From: Synechococcus sp. UW140
GTDB taxonomy: Bacteria > Cyanobacteriota > Cyanobacteriia > PCC-6307 > Cyanobiaceae
Direction of reading: 5' to 3'
NCBI GenBank assembly: GCA_945875915.1
Contig: CAMCMT010000002.1
Span: 42,020-106,019 of the forward strand
DNA length: 64,000 nt
The DNA itself: not shown here
Text below: more model-generated notes on this DNA
The model's input: only the letters and a program-made list of their open reading frames with translations
Told to the model about the DNA's origin: nothing
Databases searched by the model: none
Position numbering within the stretch: position 1 is the stretch's first letter

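Noticed and set aside
31212..64000. Many long open frames on the opposite strand and in another forward frame across this region
   Set aside because: They are shadows of the giant gene: its Ala/Gly/Ser/Thr-rich codons (GCC, ACC, AGC, GGC) rarely create stops in other frames. Their translations are low-complexity and lack ribosome sites.
536..64000. c-di-GMP control of the giant adhesin by the HD-GYP protein, as in LapA systems
   Set aside because: The genes are 27 kb apart, and no LapD/LapG-like protein or processing site was recognised; there is nothing in sequence to link them.

Overview
The window looks like the chromosome of a unicellular alpha-cyanobacterium of the Synechococcus/Cyanobium type. 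It carries a chlorophyll-synthesis magnesium chelatase subunit (ChlH) next to dapB, folP and tpiA. It also carries a small DUF6447 protein typical of picocyanobacteria and a Crp-family regulator next to pstS. Most genes are GC-rich, and the octamer GCGATCGC, common in cyanobacterial genomes, occurs at 6016, 6562 and 10519, for example.

Region 1 (1-14,610) is mostly housekeeping. In order it holds a partial dapB (-), a large membrane HD-GYP protein (-), chlH (+), a CPA2 cation/proton antiporter (+), folP and tpiA (- strand pair), a small S4 RNA-binding protein (-), an ABC exporter (+), two small conserved proteins (+) and cysK (-). Region 2 (14,611-25,452) is transport. It holds a NitT/TauT-type importer made of a double permease and an ATPase with an extra C-terminal domain, a CDF metal exporter, two small proteins of unknown function, and an RND efflux pair (membrane fusion protein plus inner-membrane pump).

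Region 3 (25,453-30,505) has a phosphate theme on the - strand: a Crp/Fnr regulator resembling PtrA, PstS, and a CHAD-domain protein (a family that binds polyphosphate). A GT39-type membrane glycosyltransferase follows.

Region 4 (31,212 to the right edge) is one uninterrupted + strand reading frame. It covers more than half the window: at least 10,929 codons, over 1 MDa, with its 3' end outside. The protein starts with a DUF4347 domain. Thousands of residues of Gly/Ala/Ser/Thr-rich adhesin-like repeats follow, interspersed with three LamG-like lectin domains, a tandem pair of tryptophan-rich repeats, an apparently split C-type-lectin-like domain, at least four copies of a beta-sandwich-like module, and at the edge what looks like the start of an SdrD/Cna-B-like domain. 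It is probably a secreted or cell-surface giant protein. A consensus -35 box and a perfect inverted repeat lie just upstream. The neighbouring glycosyltransferase and phosphate genes suggest, but do not prove, glycosylation and nutrient-linked expression.

No rRNA, tRNA, CRISPR array, insertion sequence or prophage gene was recognised.
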